A stretch of DNA of 64,000 nt from Bacillus sp. AFS029637 (lineage in GTDB: Bacteria > Bacillota > Bacilli > Bacillales > Bacillaceae_G). The translations under genes and the position numbers were made by a program. A model generated the notes under the pieces. That model did not search any database. It worked only from the letters and a program-made list of their open reading frames with translations, and was not told the DNA's origin. This document shows positions 54,068-63,833 of the stretch, piece after piece (the stretch's first letter is position 1; each line of letters opens with the position of its first letter). Where the stretch lies: contig NZ_NUPZ01000023.1 in the NCBI RefSeq assembly GCF_002584985.1, positions 270,304 through 334,303 of the forward strand, in the 5' to 3' direction.

Positions 54068-54946
54068 ATGGAAAACAAAATTTTATCAATTGGTTTCATC
54101 GGTATTGGTGTAATGGGAAAAAGTATGGTTCATCATTTAATGCAAGAGGGTCATAAAGTATATGTATATAATAGGACGAAAGCGAAGGCAGATTCTTTAG
54201 TGCAAGATGGTGCTAATTGGTGTGATACACCGAAAGAATTAGTGAAGCAAGTTGATGTTGTAATGACTATGGTTGGATATCCGCATGATGTAGAAGAAGT
54301 ATACTTTGGAATAGATGGAATTTTAGAGAATGCAAATGAAGGCACAATAGCAATTGATTTTACAACATCTACTCCAACATTGGCAAAACGTATTAATGAA
54401 GTTGGTAAAAGAAAGAATGTATATACACTGGATGCACCTGTATCTGGGGGAGATGTTGGTGCGAAAGAAGCTAGACTCGCAATTATGGTCGGTGGAGAGA
54501 AAGAAATATATGATAGATGTTTACCGTTATTTGAAAAACTAGGAACAAATATTCAGTTGCAAGGGCCAGCTGGTAGTGGACAACATACAAAAATGTGTAA
54601 TCAAATTGCGATTGCTTCCAATATGATAGGAGTATGTGAAGCTGTTGCTTATGCGAAAAAGGCTGGACTGAATCCAGATAAAGTATTAGAGAGTATTTCA
54701 ACGGGGGCAGCAGGTAGTTGGTCATTAAGTAATTTAGCTCCTCGCATGTTAAAGGGAGATTTTGAACCAGGATTTTATGTGAAACATTTTATGAAAGATA
54801 TGAAGATTGCTTTAGATGAGGCTGAAAAATTACAATTACCGGTACCAGGTTTAAGATTGGCGAAGGAATTGTATGATGAGTTAATGGAAGATGGAGAAGA
54901 GGATAGTGGAACACAAGTGTTATACAAAAAATACATAAGGGGGTAA
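54068..54946 (+). CDS. beta-hydroxyacid dehydrogenase family, YkwC-like
   Basis: A 292-residue NAD(P)-dependent oxidoreductase of the 3-hydroxyisobutyrate dehydrogenase group. The Rossmann motif is GFIGIGVMGKSMVHHLMQ, the substrate-binding motif DAPVSGGDVGAKEARLAIMV, and the catalytic Lys lies in GSGQHTKMCNQI. It is close to B. subtilis YkwC. The real substrate is unknown. It is the middle gene of three closely spaced genes; AAGGGGATAAG precedes the ATG. Confidence 0.87.
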   Translation: MENKILSIGFIGIGVMGKSMVHHLMQEGHKVYVYNRTKAKADSLVQDGANWCDTPKELVKQVDVVMTMVGYPHDVEEVYFGIDGILENANEGTIAIDFTTSTPTLAKRINEVGKRKNVYTLDAPVSGGDVGAKEARLAIMVGGEKEIYDRCLPLFEKLGTNIQLQGPAGSGQHTKMCNQIAIASNMIGVCEAVAYAKKAGLNPDKVLESISTGAAGSWSLSNLAPRMLKGDFEPGFYVKHFMKDMKIALDEAEKLQLPVPGLRLAKELYDELMEDGEEDSGTQVLYKKYIRG

Positions 54947-54951
54947 ATGAG

Positions 54952-55284
54952 ATGGATCTTCAAAAGTTTGATGAGATTATTGATGCCGTACAGCGAACAA
55001 CTTGTGTACAGATTAATGATAAGCAAAAAGAAGCCTTTAAACAAAAATATGATTTTGAACCAAGTTTCGAATATGGAAGAGATGAGAAGGGGCATTATGT
55101 GATTCGAACTTCGAAAAAGATGTTAGAGGAAATGGAGTTTTATTTGGCACTGAAATATGATCGGGATGGAATTGCCCTTTATATGCATGCTGAGATTGAA
55201 GGGACATGTCATGTATCCGTTAGCTATAGTGAAGATGTACTTCATTTGCAAGAATTATTTCAATTTCTAGAAGAAAATAAATAA
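54952..55284 (+). CDS. small protein of unknown function
   Basis: A 110-residue soluble, acidic protein. It begins DLQKFDEIIDAVQRTTCVQI and contains FEYGRDEKGHYVIRTSKKML then an alternating strand pattern (ALYMHAEIEGTCHVSVSYS). No family is recognised and there is no signal peptide or membrane helix. It follows the YkwC-like gene by five bases, with AAGGGGG overlapping that gene's end, so it is the last gene of a three-gene operon. Function unknown. Confidence 0.65.
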   Translation: MDLQKFDEIIDAVQRTTCVQINDKQKEAFKQKYDFEPSFEYGRDEKGHYVIRTSKKMLEEMEFYLALKYDRDGIALYMHAEIEGTCHVSVSYSEDVLHLQELFQFLEENK

Positions 55285-55314
55285 AAGTCCTCATTTGAGG
55301 ACTTTTATTTATTT
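55281..55314 (+). terminator. terminator after the serine hydrolase operon
   Basis: AAATAAAAGTCCTC pairs with GAGGACTTTTATTT around ATTT. Confidence 0.88.
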
Positions 55315-55335
55315 AGATATATTTAATTTTTATAC

Positions 55336-55611
55336 TTATAAGTTAGAAGCCCGGCGGCATCGCTCAATCGGGAATGGAATAACTTGTGCGAGGTGATTAG
55401 GACCAAATTGTTTTTTGCGAGCATGGCGTAATATATAAAATGCACACAGAATTGAAACAGGAATAGCGCCGAATAAACCAAATAATAAAGCGCTTACACA
55501 AGATGCAACAAAGCCTAAGACGCCAACTTCTAATTCTTCCATAATAGCTCCTAAAATAACAGGAATAGCTCCGCATGAAACCCCTAGTATAAGTGCGATA
55601 AGTAAACTCAT
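55336..55611 (-). CDS. small membrane protein of unknown function
   Basis: A 91-residue protein with three hydrophobic segments (LLIALILGVSCGAIPVILGA, VGVLGFVASCVSALLFGLF and AIPVSILCAFYILR) and a soluble basic tail ending RCRRASNL. Gly/Ala-rich helices with conserved-looking small residues suggest tight packing. The ATG at 55611 is six bases from GAGGGGG; the adjacent ATG at 55614 is possible. Family not recognised. Confidence 0.6.
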   Translation of the reverse strand: MSLLIALILGVSCGAIPVILGAIMEELEVGVLGFVASCVSALLFGLFGAIPVSILCAFYILRHARKKQFGPNHLAQVIPFPIERCRRASNL

Positions 55612-55782
55612 CATTATCCCCCTCTGTTTGCGATATTATTTTCGTTATTAGTAATTGTAGTATATCATACGTAAAACAGAATTTTCAGAAAAAGTTCAAA
55701 AAAAGTTCAATAAATGTTCGAAAAGTGTTAAAAAAACGAAGAGGGTAATTCCACCTTGAAAAGGAAGAGAAGAAGTTTTTGA

Positions 55783-55830
55783 GTAAATAAAAAATCAGAC
55801 TTATTTCAGAAAATGAAATAAGTCTGTTCC
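55783..55830 (-). terminator. terminator downstream of mtnD
   Basis: CAGACTTATTTC pairs with GAAATAAGTCTG around AGAAAAT. On the minus strand GATTTTTTATT follows, so it ends the mtnWXBD transcript. Confidence 0.75.
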
Positions 55831-55855
55831 ATAGGAGGATGTATATATGTAGAGT

Positions 55856-55895
55856 GAATAAAAGGTTGGAAAAGGGGGTCCAAGTCCTTTTATTC
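55856..55895. repeat. long hairpin just after mtnD
   Basis: GAATAAAAGG-TTGGA and TCCAA-GT-CCTTTTATTC pair with a two-base bulge around a purine-rich loop. No T-run follows. It lies between the mtnD stop and the terminator and may protect or process the 3' end. Confidence 0.6.
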
Positions 55896-55906
55896 AACTA
55901 ACTACC

Positions 55907-56419
55907 TTAATAGATTGGAACCCAGCCTTCAGTTGTAACAAAAATACGAATAGCTACAACTTGACGATCATCTTGCAAGGTAAAATAATGTCTTGCATTT
56001 TCAGGAACAGAGATTAAATCGCCTGGCTCAAGTTCAACGTCAAAGAATGTTCCATTTTTGCCTTCAATAGCAAAGATGCCATGACCACTAACGATAAAGC
56101 GAACTTCATCATCAGTATGATGGTGTTCTTTTTGGAAATTAATTAATAATTCGTCAAGGTTAGGTGTGCTACTTGAAAGTGAAATGACATCATGTGCTTT
56201 ATAACCTCGGCGCACTGAAACATCAGCAATTTCTTTTGAAAACACTGCTAATATTTCAGCTTTGTTTTCATCTGTTAACGAATAATTTTCATTTAAATGA
56301 GTAGGAAGTTTAGAAATATTCCATTTCTCATATAAAACGCCTTCCTCTTGTAGAAATTTAGATACTTCCACCTCATTTTCAATGCGAGTATTTACTTCAT
56401 GAATACGAATTTGCGCCAT
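55907..56419 (-). CDS. mtnD: acireductone dioxygenase
   Basis: A 170-residue cupin enzyme. [18 protein letters not shown] holds the metal His-x-His and Glu ligands, and the later His is in NARHYFTLQ. With Fe2+ it turns acireductone into formate and 2-keto-4-methylthiobutyrate, the last step before transamination to methionine. It overlaps mtnB by 23 bases. Last gene of mtnW-mtnX-mtnB-mtnD. Confidence 0.95.
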   Translation of the reverse strand: MAQIRIHEVNTRIENEVEVSKFLQEEGVLYEKWNISKLPTHLNENYSLTDENKAEILAVFSKEIADVSVRRGYKAHDVISLSSSTPNLDELLINFQKEHHHTDDEVRFIVSGHGIFAIEGKNGTFFDVELEPGDLISVPENARHYFTLQDDRQVVAIRIFVTTEGWVPIY

Positions 56420-57035
56420 TAGAAACGCCTCCTTGAATTGATAATAGTTTTATATGAAATTGGAATAAAAACTCATAAGCTTCTAATCTTTTCTTTGCAT
56501 CAAAGCTATCTCGGCCCCATACGGTAATACCATGATTACGGATTAATACTGCTCCCGAATCTCCTTGTATATGCTTTCGGAAATTTTCTCCGAGCGTTGG
56601 GATATGGGCATGGTTTTCGATAATAGGAATGTGAATTGTTGCACCTTCTTCCCAAATATCAAGGGCTTTAATAATTTCTTGATTTTGAAGTGTGACTGCA
56701 TCACCATATAAATTTGTGATGACATTGTTATCAGTTGTATGAACATGAAGTACGCACCCGGCATTCGTATTGTTATAAATATGGGTATGCAATATTGTTT
56801 CTGCTGAAGGGCGTAATTCGGTATCTAATACGGGAACCCCTAGATGATCTACTAACAGAAAATCATCTGGAGTAGTTTTTGTTTTATCTTTACCGCTTGC
56901 GGTAATAAGAAAAGTAAGTGGCTCATGACTAACTTTTATAGAAATATTCCCACTTGTTGCTGGAAACCAATTTCGTGTTGTTAACTCTTTTTTAATCTCG
57001 CTTAAGTCATACCATTGACGAAAAAGTTGTTTCAT
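56397..57035 (-). CDS. mtnB: methylthioribulose-1-phosphate dehydratase
   Basis: A 212-residue class II aldolase-type zinc enzyme. [12 protein letters not shown] near residue 22, [20 protein letters not shown] with the zinc His residues and [10 protein letters not shown] are conserved. It dehydrates methylthioribulose-1-phosphate to the diketo compound used by MtnW. Overlaps with mtnX (4 bases) and mtnD (23 bases) show tight coupling. Confidence 0.95.
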   Translation of the reverse strand: MKQLFRQWYDLSEIKKELTTRNWFPATSGNISIKVSHEPLTFLITASGKDKTKTTPDDFLLVDHLGVPVLDTELRPSAETILHTHIYNNTNAGCVLHVHTTDNNVITNLYGDAVTLQNQEIIKALDIWEEGATIHIPIIENHAHIPTLGENFRKHIQGDSGAVLIRNHGITVWGRDSFDAKKRLEAYEFLFQFHIKLLSIQGGVSNGANSYS

Positions 57036-57691
57036 AATTTCACCTCCAACAAATGTTTTAATTCAGCTAGAATATCGTGAAATGTTCCAAAGGGTGTATA
57101 AGCAATATGATTTTCTTCACACTTTGTAATAAGGAAGTCGCGGGCAAATACTTTATCCGCTTGTTTCGCAGCTTGTAAATCAGTAATTGAATCTCCAATT
57201 ACAATATGGAAGTCATTTGTATCACTTAATTTACGGATTAAAGATGATTTACATAATCCGCAATGATTTTGACAGTGATGATCACAAGGATGAGGCCAAG
57301 TAACTGCAATATATTCGTTTGAAAAGTCTGTTTTATTACAGTAAATTTGCTCTTTTGGAATAATTCCTTGTAAGAGTGGATAGACGAAGAAATCCATTCC
57401 GCCTGATATTACGTAAAAAGAAATATTATTTTCATTTACAAATTGTATAAATTCATGAAAACCACTACGGATTTCAGCAGTCTCTATTAAAAATTGAATA
57501 ATATCATCGTGCAGATTAGTAGGTATTAATTGAAATAATTGAGAAACACCTTCTTGAATAGATAGCTCTTGTGATAAAATTCTATTCTTTACTTCTTCGG
57601 CTTCTGGTGGTGCGAATTTTTCCATAATGGACATGATATTATCGTTATTTGTAATCGTACCATCGAAATCACAAAACACTTGAATACTCAT
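57032..57691 (-). CDS. mtnX: 2-hydroxy-3-keto-5-methylthiopentenyl-1-phosphate phosphatase
   Basis: A 219-residue HAD phosphatase. Motif I is [12 protein letters not shown] with Asp8 and Asp10; [11 protein letters not shown] is motif [14 protein letters not shown] is motif [17 protein letters not shown] is a conserved Cys/His stretch of MtnX proteins. It removes phosphate from the MtnW product to give acireductone. Four-base overlaps with both neighbours. Confidence 0.94.
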   Translation of the reverse strand: MSIQVFCDFDGTITNNDNIMSIMEKFAPPEAEEVKNRILSQELSIQEGVSQLFQLIPTNLHDDIIQFLIETAEIRSGFHEFIQFVNENNISFYVISGGMDFFVYPLLQGIIPKEQIYCNKTDFSNEYIAVTWPHPCDHHCQNHCGLCKSSLIRKLSDTNDFHIVIGDSITDLQAAKQADKVFARDFLITKCEENHIAYTPFGTFHDILAELKHLLEVKL

Positions 57692-58932
57692 AATTTCACC
57701 TCATGTGAGGGATTTCCCCATATTTGTAGTGCACTACGCAAATTTATGTCATCTACTTCATGGAGTGGTTTACTTTGCAAAGTTGCTTCAATTGCAGTAC
57801 GGAATGCTTTACCACCGCCCTGTGCCCCGTTCGGATGTCCATGAATACCGCCACCTGCATTAATAACAACATCTTTACCGAAATCTCGCAAGATAAAGGG
57901 AACGAAACCAGGGTGAATACCAGCAGACGGAACGGAAAAACTCTTCTTGAAAAATGCATCGTCTTCAGTTAAATGTTTTGAGATAGTAAGAGCTTCCTCT
58001 TTTTCTAGTGCAACACTACCGTATGGAGATGGGAATAATGAAAAGTCAGCCCCAGCATAACGTAGTAGCTTTCCGAGTAATAATGGAGATGAAACTCCAT
58101 ATAACTTGGATGCTGAATAAGCACCACTTACAGCAGGGTGTGCCATAATAGGAACTGGGATTTCATCATCTTCTGCTAGTGATTGTAGTACATCTAGTCC
58201 GTAAGCAAACGCGTTAAATAATAGAATATCAGCCCCAGCTTGCACGGCACGTCTCGCATTTTCTTTTAAATCGAAAGTTCGCCCTGTTAAATTTACGGCA
58301 TATAATGTTTTGTGTCCGTATGTTTCGTATACGGATTGTAAAACTTCTTTTCCAGATACAATGCGCTTCGTAAGTGGCGTTAAAGCATTCTCAAATAAAA
58401 TCTCATCATCTTTTACAATATCTACACCACCAATCGCTTGATCGCGTAGCTGAGTTTTTAAATACCCAATATTTCGTCCAATCATTCCTTTAAAAATGCT
58501 CATTAAAAGGGGACGATCATATACTTGTAAAAGGTTTCGAATGCCATCTACACCAAACTGTGGACCAGGAAAATGTTTTTTTAACTCTTCTGAAAAAGTC
58601 AAATCAATTAATTTCACTTCACCATCAAGTGATAGCTTTCCGAATGTAGTTGTTAAAATCGCTGGTAAGTCTGGACTGAAATTTAATAACGGGTATTCGA
58701 TTTTAATAACCCCGCGTTTTACTGTTTTACCTAGATACGAATTGATATGTTCTTGCGCATCTAATTCCTCAATATGAATAACATTGCCTTTATGTTGTTT
58801 TAATTGTTCTTGCAATATGTGTGGCAAATGAGTCCAAGAGCCAATTGTTAAACCGAGTGCAATTTGCTCAGCTTTTTTTTCTAAGTTATGTGAATCGTCA
58901 TGGATTAAATACGTCGCTATAATTCCGATCAT
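57688..58932 (-). CDS. mtnW: 2,3-diketo-5-methylthiopentyl-1-phosphate enolase (RuBisCO-like)
   Basis: A 414-residue type IV RuBisCO-like protein. [20 protein letters not shown] is the active-site segment, with the Lys that is carbamylated in this superfamily, and [20 protein letters not shown] binds the substrate phosphate. It enolises the diketo-methylthiopentyl phosphate; it does not fix CO2. First gene after the SAM riboswitch. The start at 58932 is followed upstream by TAGGAGG. Confidence 0.95.
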   Translation of the reverse strand: MIGIIATYLIHDDSHNLEKKAEQIALGLTIGSWTHLPHILQEQLKQHKGNVIHIEELDAQEHINSYLGKTVKRGVIKIEYPLLNFSPDLPAILTTTFGKLSLDGEVKLIDLTFSEELKKHFPGPQFGVDGIRNLLQVYDRPLLMSIFKGMIGRNIGYLKTQLRDQAIGGVDIVKDDEILFENALTPLTKRIVSGKEVLQSVYETYGHKTLYAVNLTGRTFDLKENARRAVQAGADILLFNAFAYGLDVLQSLAEDDEIPVPIMAHPAVSGAYSASKLYGVSSPLLLGKLLRYAGADFSLFPSPYGSVALEKEEALTISKHLTEDDAFFKKSFSVPSAGIHPGFVPFILRDFGKDVVINAGGGIHGHPNGAQGGGKAFRTAIEATLQSKPLHEVDDINLRSALQIWGNPSHEVKL

Positions 58933-58954
58933 TGTTAAAACCTCCTAGTTAAAT

Positions 58955-59100
58955 AAAAAAACCTCTCAGCTAAGGAGAGGTTTTTTTAAAACCAGCTCCT
59001 TATCTGTCAGCGTAATGCTGCGAGAATTAGCACCGTGTCTACGATTGTAGATCGGTTGCCGGGTTTCGTCGGGCTCGTCCCTCCACCTGCTCTTGATAAG
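58955..59100 (-). ncRNA. SAM-I (S-box) riboswitch with terminator, upstream of mtnW
   Basis: Reading on the minus strand, CTTATCAAGAGCAGGTGGAG begins P1-P2 of the S-box aptamer; CAACCGATC, CACGGTGCTAATTC and GATAAGGAG complete the junction. The expression-platform terminator pairs CCTCTCC with GGAGAGG (58955-58987) and ends in a T-run. High SAM should stop transcription of mtnWXBD. Confidence 0.95.
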
Positions 59101-59137
59101 AAGTATTTAGAAATGTTTAAATTTTTAAGATAACTGA

Positions 59138-59166
59138 ATTTTGTCAGATATTTTTCATGTTGTCAA
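59138..59166 (-). promoter_or_regulatory. candidate promoter of the mtnW transcript
   Basis: On the minus strand TTGACA (59161-59166, inside the end of mtnE), 17-base spacer, CAAAAT (59138-59143). The -10 is weak, but the spacing to the riboswitch suits. Confidence 0.45.
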
Positions 59167-60345
59167 CGACTTTTTGAAAAAATTCAATTTATCAATTCGA
59201 TTAATGGCTTCTCGTAATCGTTCTTCTGTATGCAAGAGACCAACACGGACGTAACCTTCGCCGTGTTCACCAAATCCGATACCAGGTGCAACTGCAACGT
59301 GTGCTTTTTCTAGTAAAATATCAGCAAATTGCTCGGATGTATATCCTTCTGGTACAGGAAGCCATGCAAAGAATGATCCTGTTGGAATGTCTACATTCCA
59401 ACCAATTGAGTGACAAGCTGAAATAAGAGCATTTCTCCGAGATTCATAACTATTAACAAGCTCTACGACACAAGACTGCGAGCTTAATAGTGCTTCACGA
59501 GCAGCATCTTGAACTGCACCAAAAATACTAACATACATATGATCTTGTAATAAGTTAATTGTTTCGATAACACTTTCATTTCCTACTGCAAAAGCAATAC
59601 GCCATCCAGCCATGTTGAAAGTTTTCGATAAAGTGTAAATTTCAATTCCTGTATCTTTGGCACCGTCTGCTTGTAAGAAACTAACGGGTTTTTGACCATC
59701 AAATCCAATAGCACCGTAAGCAAAATCATGAACAACTAATATATTATGCTTATTAGCAAAATGAATGGTTTCATCAAAAAAATCTTTTGATGCAGTAGCA
59801 CCAGTAGGATTGTTTGGATAGTTTAAAAACATTAGCTTGGCTTGCTTGGCAATAGAGTCATCAATTTTCGTATAATCTGGTAAAAATTTATTTTCTGCAA
59901 TAAGCGGCATTGTTTCAAATTGCGCTTTTGCTAAAGCAACTCCTGATAAATAATCTGGATAGCCTGGATCTGGAACGAGAATAGTATCACCAGGGTTTGT
60001 AAAACACATTGGTAATTCTACTAATCCAGCCTTTCCACCAAACAAAATAGCAACTTCAGTTTTTGGGTTTACTACTACATCATATTCCCGTTGATAGAAT
60101 GTTGCCACGGCTTCTTTTAAGCTTTCGTGTCCGCGAAATGGCGGATATTTATGATGGATGGTCTTTTCGGCAGCATCTTGCAAAGCTTTTACGATATGCT
60201 GTGGGGTTGGTTGATCTGGATTACCTTGACCTAGATTAATAACATCGTGACCAGCTGCAACGACCTTGTTAACTTTTGCAACAAGTGAAGCGAAAAATTG
60301 TGTTGGCAGTGATGTTACTATCTCAGAAGGTTGAAATAATTTCAT
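59155..60345 (-). CDS. mtnE: methionine aminotransferase of the salvage pathway
   Basis: A 396-residue class I/II PLP-dependent aminotransferase. NLGQGNPDQPTP near residue 38, NYPNNPTGA near 172 and IYTLSKTFNMAGWRIAF with the PLP Lys are conserved. It transaminates 2-keto-4-methylthiobutyrate to methionine. Position between mtnU and mtnW matches B. subtilis mtnE. ATG 60345 follows AGAGG; an in-frame GTG at 60354 sits inside that site. No riboswitch precedes mtnE itself. Confidence 0.92.
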   Translation of the reverse strand: MKLFQPSEIVTSLPTQFFASLVAKVNKVVAAGHDVINLGQGNPDQPTPQHIVKALQDAAEKTIHHKYPPFRGHESLKEAVATFYQREYDVVVNPKTEVAILFGGKAGLVELPMCFTNPGDTILVPDPGYPDYLSGVALAKAQFETMPLIAENKFLPDYTKIDDSIAKQAKLMFLNYPNNPTGATASKDFFDETIHFANKHNILVVHDFAYGAIGFDGQKPVSFLQADGAKDTGIEIYTLSKTFNMAGWRIAFAVGNESVIETINLLQDHMYVSIFGAVQDAAREALLSSQSCVVELVNSYESRRNALISACHSIGWNVDIPTGSFFAWLPVPEGYTSEQFADILLEKAHVAVAPGIGFGEHGEGYVRVGLLHTEERLREAINRIDKLNFFKKSLTT

Positions 60346-60369
60346 ACTTTCCACCTCTTTTGAAAGTTG

Positions 60370-60397
60370 TTACAATTCTAGTGACAAATGATATAAT
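60370..60397 (+). promoter_or_regulatory. sigma-A promoter of mtnU, overlapping the divergent mtnE promoter
   Basis: TTACAA (60370-60375), 16-base spacer, TATAAT (60392-60397) with TG extension. On the other strand TTTACA, 17 bases, TATCAT overlaps it. Confidence 0.65.
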
Positions 60398-60443
60398 CTT
60401 TCCAGTATTTTGTAAAGAAAAAATTAAGAATGGGGCTGACAAA

Positions 60444-61223
60444 ATGAAAGTCGCATGTATTCAAATGGATATCGTCTTTGGAGATGTAGAAAAAAATATT
60501 GAGAACGCTAAAAATAAAATTAGTGAAGCGATGAAGGAAAGACCAGATGTTATCGTCTTACCAGAACTATGGACAACAGGATATGATTTAACGAGACTTT
60601 CTGAAATCGCAGATAGTGATGGATTGAAAACGAAAGAAAAGTTGAAAGAATGGTCGAAGCAATATGGTGTACATATTGTCGGTGGCTCTATAGCGAAGCA
60701 AACAGAGCAAGGTGTTACAAATACAATGTATGTGGTAACTAATAAAGGAGAACTAGTCAATGAATATAGTAAAGTGCATTTATTTCAGCTTATGGATGAA
60801 CATAAATATTTAATCGCTGGAAATAGTACAGGTGAATTTAAGATAGATGATGTAGAGTGCGCTGGTATAATTTGTTATGACATTCGTTTTCCGGAGTGGA
60901 TGCGCGTTCACACTGCTAAAGGTGCAAAAGTTTTATTTGTTGTAGCAGAATGGCCATTAGTCCGTTTAGCGCATTGGCGTTTGCTTCTGCAAGCAAGAGC
61001 GGTTGAAAATCAGTGTTATGTTGTGGCATGTAATAGGGCAGGAAAGGATCCGAATAATGAGTTTGCCGGTCATTCTTTAATTGTCGATCCTTGGGGAGAA
61101 GTTGTTGTAGAAGCAAATGAAGAGGAATCCATTTTATTTGGAAAGCTTACATTCGAGAAAATTAAAGAAGTACGCAAAGGAATTCCAGTTTTTGCAGATC
61201 GTCGTCCAGAATTATACAAATAA
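60444..61223 (+). CDS. mtnU: carbon-nitrogen hydrolase MtnU (omega-amidase type)
   Basis: A 259-residue nitrilase-superfamily enzyme. The catalytic triad is Glu41 (VLPELWTTGYDL), Lys110 (EYSKVHLFQ) and Cys144 (GIICYDIRFPEW). In the salvage region it is thought to hydrolyse alpha-ketoglutaramate left by glutamine-dependent transamination through MtnE, which fits the divergent pairing of the two genes. ATG 60444 follows GGGGCTGAC; longer in-frame starts would run back into mtnE. Confidence 0.92.
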   Translation: MKVACIQMDIVFGDVEKNIENAKNKISEAMKERPDVIVLPELWTTGYDLTRLSEIADSDGLKTKEKLKEWSKQYGVHIVGGSIAKQTEQGVTNTMYVVTNKGELVNEYSKVHLFQLMDEHKYLIAGNSTGEFKIDDVECAGIICYDIRFPEWMRVHTAKGAKVLFVVAEWPLVRLAHWRLLLQARAVENQCYVVACNRAGKDPNNEFAGHSLIVDPWGEVVVEANEEESILFGKLTFEKIKEVRKGIPVFADRRPELYK

Positions 61224-61227
61224 AATG

Positions 61228-61257
61228 TTGACAAGTGATTTTTATTCTTGGTATAGT
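61228..61257 (+). promoter_or_regulatory. sigma-A promoter of the mtnKA operon
   Basis: TTGACA (61228-61233), 18-base spacer, TATAGT (61252-61257) preceded by TGG. Confidence 0.75.
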
Positions 61258-61290
61258 CTTCAACATAAAGTTAAAAATTCGAAAAATTAT

Positions 61291-61486
61291 ACAACTCTTA
61301 TCAAGAGCAGGTGGAGGGATTTGGCCCGATGAAGCCCAGCAACCGACCGTAAAACCATTGTGAAATGGGGCGTTTATTACGCCAAAAGGCACGGTGCTAA
61401 TTCCAGCAGAAAGTAAACTTTCTGGCAGATAAGAGGGGAGAAGATAAACTTCAAACCTCTTTCTTAGTGGAAAGAGGTTTTTCTTA
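61291..61486 (+). ncRNA. SAM-I (S-box) riboswitch with terminator, upstream of mtnKA
   Basis: CTTATCAAGAGCAGGTGGAG opens the aptamer, followed by GATGAAGCCCAGCAACC, CACGGTGCTAATTCC and the closing GATAAGAG. AAACCTCTTTC (61453-61463) pairs with GAAAGAGGTTT (61470-61480) as terminator. High SAM should shut off mtnK-mtnA. Confidence 0.97.
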
Positions 61487-61526
61487 TGCTAGAAAAACCT
61501 CTGAATTAAAAAAGGGGGAATAGACG

Positions 61527-62708
61527 ATGGGATATTATTCATTAACAGAAGTAACAGCTGTACAATATGCGAAAGAACACGGCTATTTTGAAAAAAAAGC
61601 AAATGTAGTTTGTCATGAAATTGGAGATGGAAACTTAAATTACGTGTTCAAATTAGAGGATGGGGAGAAGTCGATTATAATAAAGCAAGCTCTTCCATAT
61701 GCGAAAGTAGTTGGTGAGAGCTGGCCATTGTCTATAAAAAGAGCAACAATTGAAAGTAAGGCATTACAAATTTTTGCGAAGTATGTACCGGATTATGTTC
61801 CGGTAGTGTACAGTCATGATGAAGATTTAGCAGTTACAGTAATAGAAGACTTATCAAGGCTAACAATTACAAGAAGGGGATTGATAGATGGAGAAGGGTA
61901 TCCACTTTTATCCCAACATATTGGCCGTTTTCTAGCACATGTTTTGTTTTATACTTCAGATTTCGGGTTAGAGTCAGAAGAGAAAAGAGTACTAGAAGGT
62001 GCATTTGTAAATCCAGACCTGTGTAAAATAACAGAAGATTTAGTGTTTACAGATCCGTTTGGACATTACGATACGAATAATTATGAGCCAGATTTACAGC
62101 TAGTGGTTGATGAACTTTGGAGTGATAAAACTTTAAAGCTAAAAGTAGCACAATATAAATATAAATTTTTAACGAGAAAAGAAGCGCTTATTCATGGTGA
62201 TTTACATACGGGTAGCATTTTTTCATCACCTTCTGAGACGAAAGTGATTGATCCAGAATTTGCAACGTACGGCCCATTTGGGTTTGATCTTGGGCAATTT
62301 ATTGCAAATTTATTATTAAATGCTTTATCGAGGGAAGAAGAAAAGAGAAGCATACTATTTTTCCATATAGAAAAGACATGGAGTTATTTTGTAGAAGCTT
62401 TTACGAAGTTATGGATTGGAGAAGGAGTAGAAGCATATACGAAAGAGAAACAATGGTTACCGATTATTTTGCAAAATATTTTTACTGATGCTGTCGGATT
62501 TGCAGGATGTGAGCTTATCCGAAGAACAATTGGCTTAGCTCATGTAGCTGATTTAGATGAAATAGCAAATAAAGAAAAGAGAATTCAAGCTAAGAAACAA
62601 GCGCTATGCTTAGGTAAAGAACTAATTAAATATGAATCTAAGAGCGCTGATATTCAACTGTTCCGAACATTATTTCAGCAGACAGTTTCTGGAGGGGTAA
62701 AAGCATGA
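61527..62708 (+). CDS. mtnK: 5-methylthioribose kinase
   Basis: A 393-residue kinase of the aminoglycoside-phosphotransferase fold. [12 protein letters not shown] is the glycine-rich loop, IIKQALPY the ATP-binding Lys, [12 protein letters not shown] the catalytic Brenner motif and [19 protein letters not shown] the metal motif. It phosphorylates methylthioribose, the entry step of salvage. AAAAAGGGGG precedes the ATG. mtnA overlaps its end by four bases. Confidence 0.95.
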   Translation: MGYYSLTEVTAVQYAKEHGYFEKKANVVCHEIGDGNLNYVFKLEDGEKSIIIKQALPYAKVVGESWPLSIKRATIESKALQIFAKYVPDYVPVVYSHDEDLAVTVIEDLSRLTITRRGLIDGEGYPLLSQHIGRFLAHVLFYTSDFGLESEEKRVLEGAFVNPDLCKITEDLVFTDPFGHYDTNNYEPDLQLVVDELWSDKTLKLKVAQYKYKFLTRKEALIHGDLHTGSIFSSPSETKVIDPEFATYGPFGFDLGQFIANLLLNALSREEEKRSILFFHIEKTWSYFVEAFTKLWIGEGVEAYTKEKQWLPIILQNIFTDAVGFAGCELIRRTIGLAHVADLDEIANKEKRIQAKKQALCLGKELIKYESKSADIQLFRTLFQQTVSGGVKA

Positions 62709-63766
62709 GTACGATTGTTACTATTCCGAGATCTGTCAGTTGGAAAGGTGATGCAATTGCGGTATTAAATCAAACAAAGTTGCCACATAGTACGGAATAC
62801 AAAACGTTAACGACTATTGAAGAGGTATGGAAAAGTATAGTACTGCTAGAAGTACGTGGAGCACCTGCAATTGGAATTGTAGCAGCATTTGGTTTGGCGC
62901 TTGCGGCAAAACAATATAATACTTTACATATTGAAGAATTTCAAAAGAAGTTTAATAGAGATTGTAACTATCTAGGAACTTCACGACCGACGGCAGTGAA
63001 TTTGTTTTGGGCAATCGATCGCATGAGAGAATCTATTCGAGAGATTACTACAATAAAAGAAGCACAAAAAATATTAGAAGAAGAAGCACTTCACATTCAG
63101 CAGGAAGATGAAGAGGTGTGCCGGAGTATTGGGGAATATGCGTTAACATGTTTTACAGACGGTGATAACATTTTAACAATTTGTAACGCTGGAAGTATTG
63201 CAACTGCAAGATATGGTACTGCATTAGCACCGTTTTATATTGGGAAAGAGAAGGGCGTTCGTTTACACGCGTATGCATGTGAAACGAGACCCGTTTTACA
63301 AGGTGGGCGTTTAACGACTTGGGAGTTGAAGCAAGCAAATATTGATGTAACACTTATTACAGATAATACGGCAGCTCATGCGATTCGTACGAAAGAAATT
63401 GATGCGATTATCGTAGGCGCAGATCGAATTGTCGCAAATGGAGATACCGCAAATAAAATTGGAACAATGAATTTAGCTATATTAGCAAATTATTTCGATA
63501 TCCCATTTTATGTTGCAGCTCCGTTATCTACTTTTGATATTACGAAAGAAACTGGAGCTGAAATTGTTATTGAAGAGAGAGATGAAACAGAAGTTACGAA
63601 AATTTTTGGGAAACAAGTAGCACCAATTGGAACGGATGTTTATAATCCAGCATTTGACGTAACACCGAATGAATTAATTACAGGTATTATTACTGAGAAA
63701 GGGATTTTACGAGGAGATTATAAAAAAGAAATTCTGACATTATTTGAAAGACAAGCTGAAATTTAA
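62705..63766 (+). CDS. mtnA: methylthioribose-1-phosphate isomerase
   Basis: A 353-residue enzyme related to eIF2B alpha. [17 protein letters not shown] has the catalytic Cys and [20 protein letters not shown] the catalytic Asp and substrate site. It converts methylthioribose-1-phosphate to methylthioribulose-1-phosphate for MtnB. Its ATG overlaps the mtnK stop. The 3' end overlaps a terminator stem. Confidence 0.96.
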   Translation: MSTIVTIPRSVSWKGDAIAVLNQTKLPHSTEYKTLTTIEEVWKSIVLLEVRGAPAIGIVAAFGLALAAKQYNTLHIEEFQKKFNRDCNYLGTSRPTAVNLFWAIDRMRESIREITTIKEAQKILEEEALHIQQEDEEVCRSIGEYALTCFTDGDNILTICNAGSIATARYGTALAPFYIGKEKGVRLHAYACETRPVLQGGRLTTWELKQANIDVTLITDNTAAHAIRTKEIDAIIVGADRIVANGDTANKIGTMNLAILANYFDIPFYVAAPLSTFDITKETGAEIVIEERDETEVTKIFGKQVAPIGTDVYNPAFDVTPNELITGIITEKGILRGDYKKEILTLFERQAEI

Positions 63767-63781
63767 TAGCTTGTTTTTTTA
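63750..63781 (+). terminator. terminator after mtnA
   Basis: ACAAGCT pairs with AGCTTGT around the mtnA stop codon, then TTTTTTT. Confidence 0.78.
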
Positions 63782-63833
63782 TGCCTAAATTGTCCATTTT
63801 TTCTTATTTATATAGTGAAAGGAGGAGAGAAAG

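Noticed and set aside
55841-55903. 20-codon plus-strand ORF after AGGAGG
   Set aside because: The ATG directly abuts the AGGAGG with no spacing, most of the frame is the hairpin, and the mtn transcript runs on the other strand.
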